Shown here one piece after another: positions 39,529 to 41,631 of a DNA stretch of 41,631 bases. The notes under the pieces were generated by a model. That model did no database searches. It was not told the origin of the DNA and saw nothing but the letters and a program-made list of their open reading frames with translations. Origin of the DNA: CAYLMM01 sp964384825. Its GTDB lineage: Bacteria; Krumholzibacteriota; Krumholzibacteriia; LZORAL124-64-63. A program made the translations under genes and the position numbers. How positions within the stretch are numbered: the stretch's first letter is position 1; every line of letters starts with the position of its first letter. The DNA is taken from the NCBI GenBank assembly GCA_964384825.1, contig CAYLMM010000020.1:1-41631 (forward strand), given 5' to 3'.

Positions 39529-41631
<2,103 letters not shown>

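Overview
The window is GC-rich (mid-60s percent by eye) bacterial chromosome with no tRNA, rRNA, CRISPR, transposase or phage gene that I can see. Seven secreted proteins end in the same roughly 85-residue C-terminal module (an NPFNPxTxI motif, a VYDxxGRxVRxL core, an SGxYxYR motif and a basic residue at the very end). Such FlgD-like or type-IX-like sorting domains are typical of Fibrobacterota/Bacteroidota relatives such as Eisenbacteria, Krumholzibacteria and Latescibacteria. That points to an uncultured, Gram-negative, aerobic polymer degrader of that group. The phylum is an inference and not proven.

Layout. (1) 1-2044: end of a sensor histidine kinase and an NtrC-type response regulator, overlapping by ATGA. 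(2) 2181-7273: a tightly packed six-gene energy-transduction operon (DUF3450, TtpC-like ExbB, ExbB2, ExbD2, TonB2, TPR), matching the Vibrio TonB2/TtpC gene order. A TonB-dependent receptor (7322-9568) converges on it. (3) 9763-13026: purine nucleoside phosphorylase, a DUF378 membrane protein and an M3 metallopeptidase. (4) 13285-15213: a small secreted protein and a short Rho factor lacking the N-terminal helical domain, closed by a bidirectional terminator. (5) 15311-18606: a minus-strand unit with a single-domain ModE-like regulator, a TonB-dependent receptor and a TupA-like periplasmic binding protein. Two ModE-box-like dyads with identical 12-nt spacing sit before the first two genes. This is the most interesting locus: a predicted molybdate/tungstate-responsive outer-membrane uptake system.

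(6) 19025-38446: a block of secreted proteins, nearly all on the minus strand. They are a GH16 laminarinase-like enzyme, a beta-helix/VCBS protein, two large repeat proteins sharing a C-terminal half, a cysteine-repeat protein, a tandemly duplicated SnoaL/NTF2-like protein, a mini sorting-domain protein and a secreted endonuclease I. A radical SAM/aminotransferase pair and a lipoprotein interrupt the block. (7) 38495-41631: a UPF0282-type metallo-beta-lactamase-fold protein and catalase-peroxidase KatG, whose N-terminus lies beyond the window edge.

The TonB2 operon could energise both receptors. The NtrC pair may control neighbouring or distant sigma-54 promoters, but I found no convincing sigma-54 site here. 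The secreted glucanase and nuclease suggest scavenging of algal or detrital polysaccharide and DNA.
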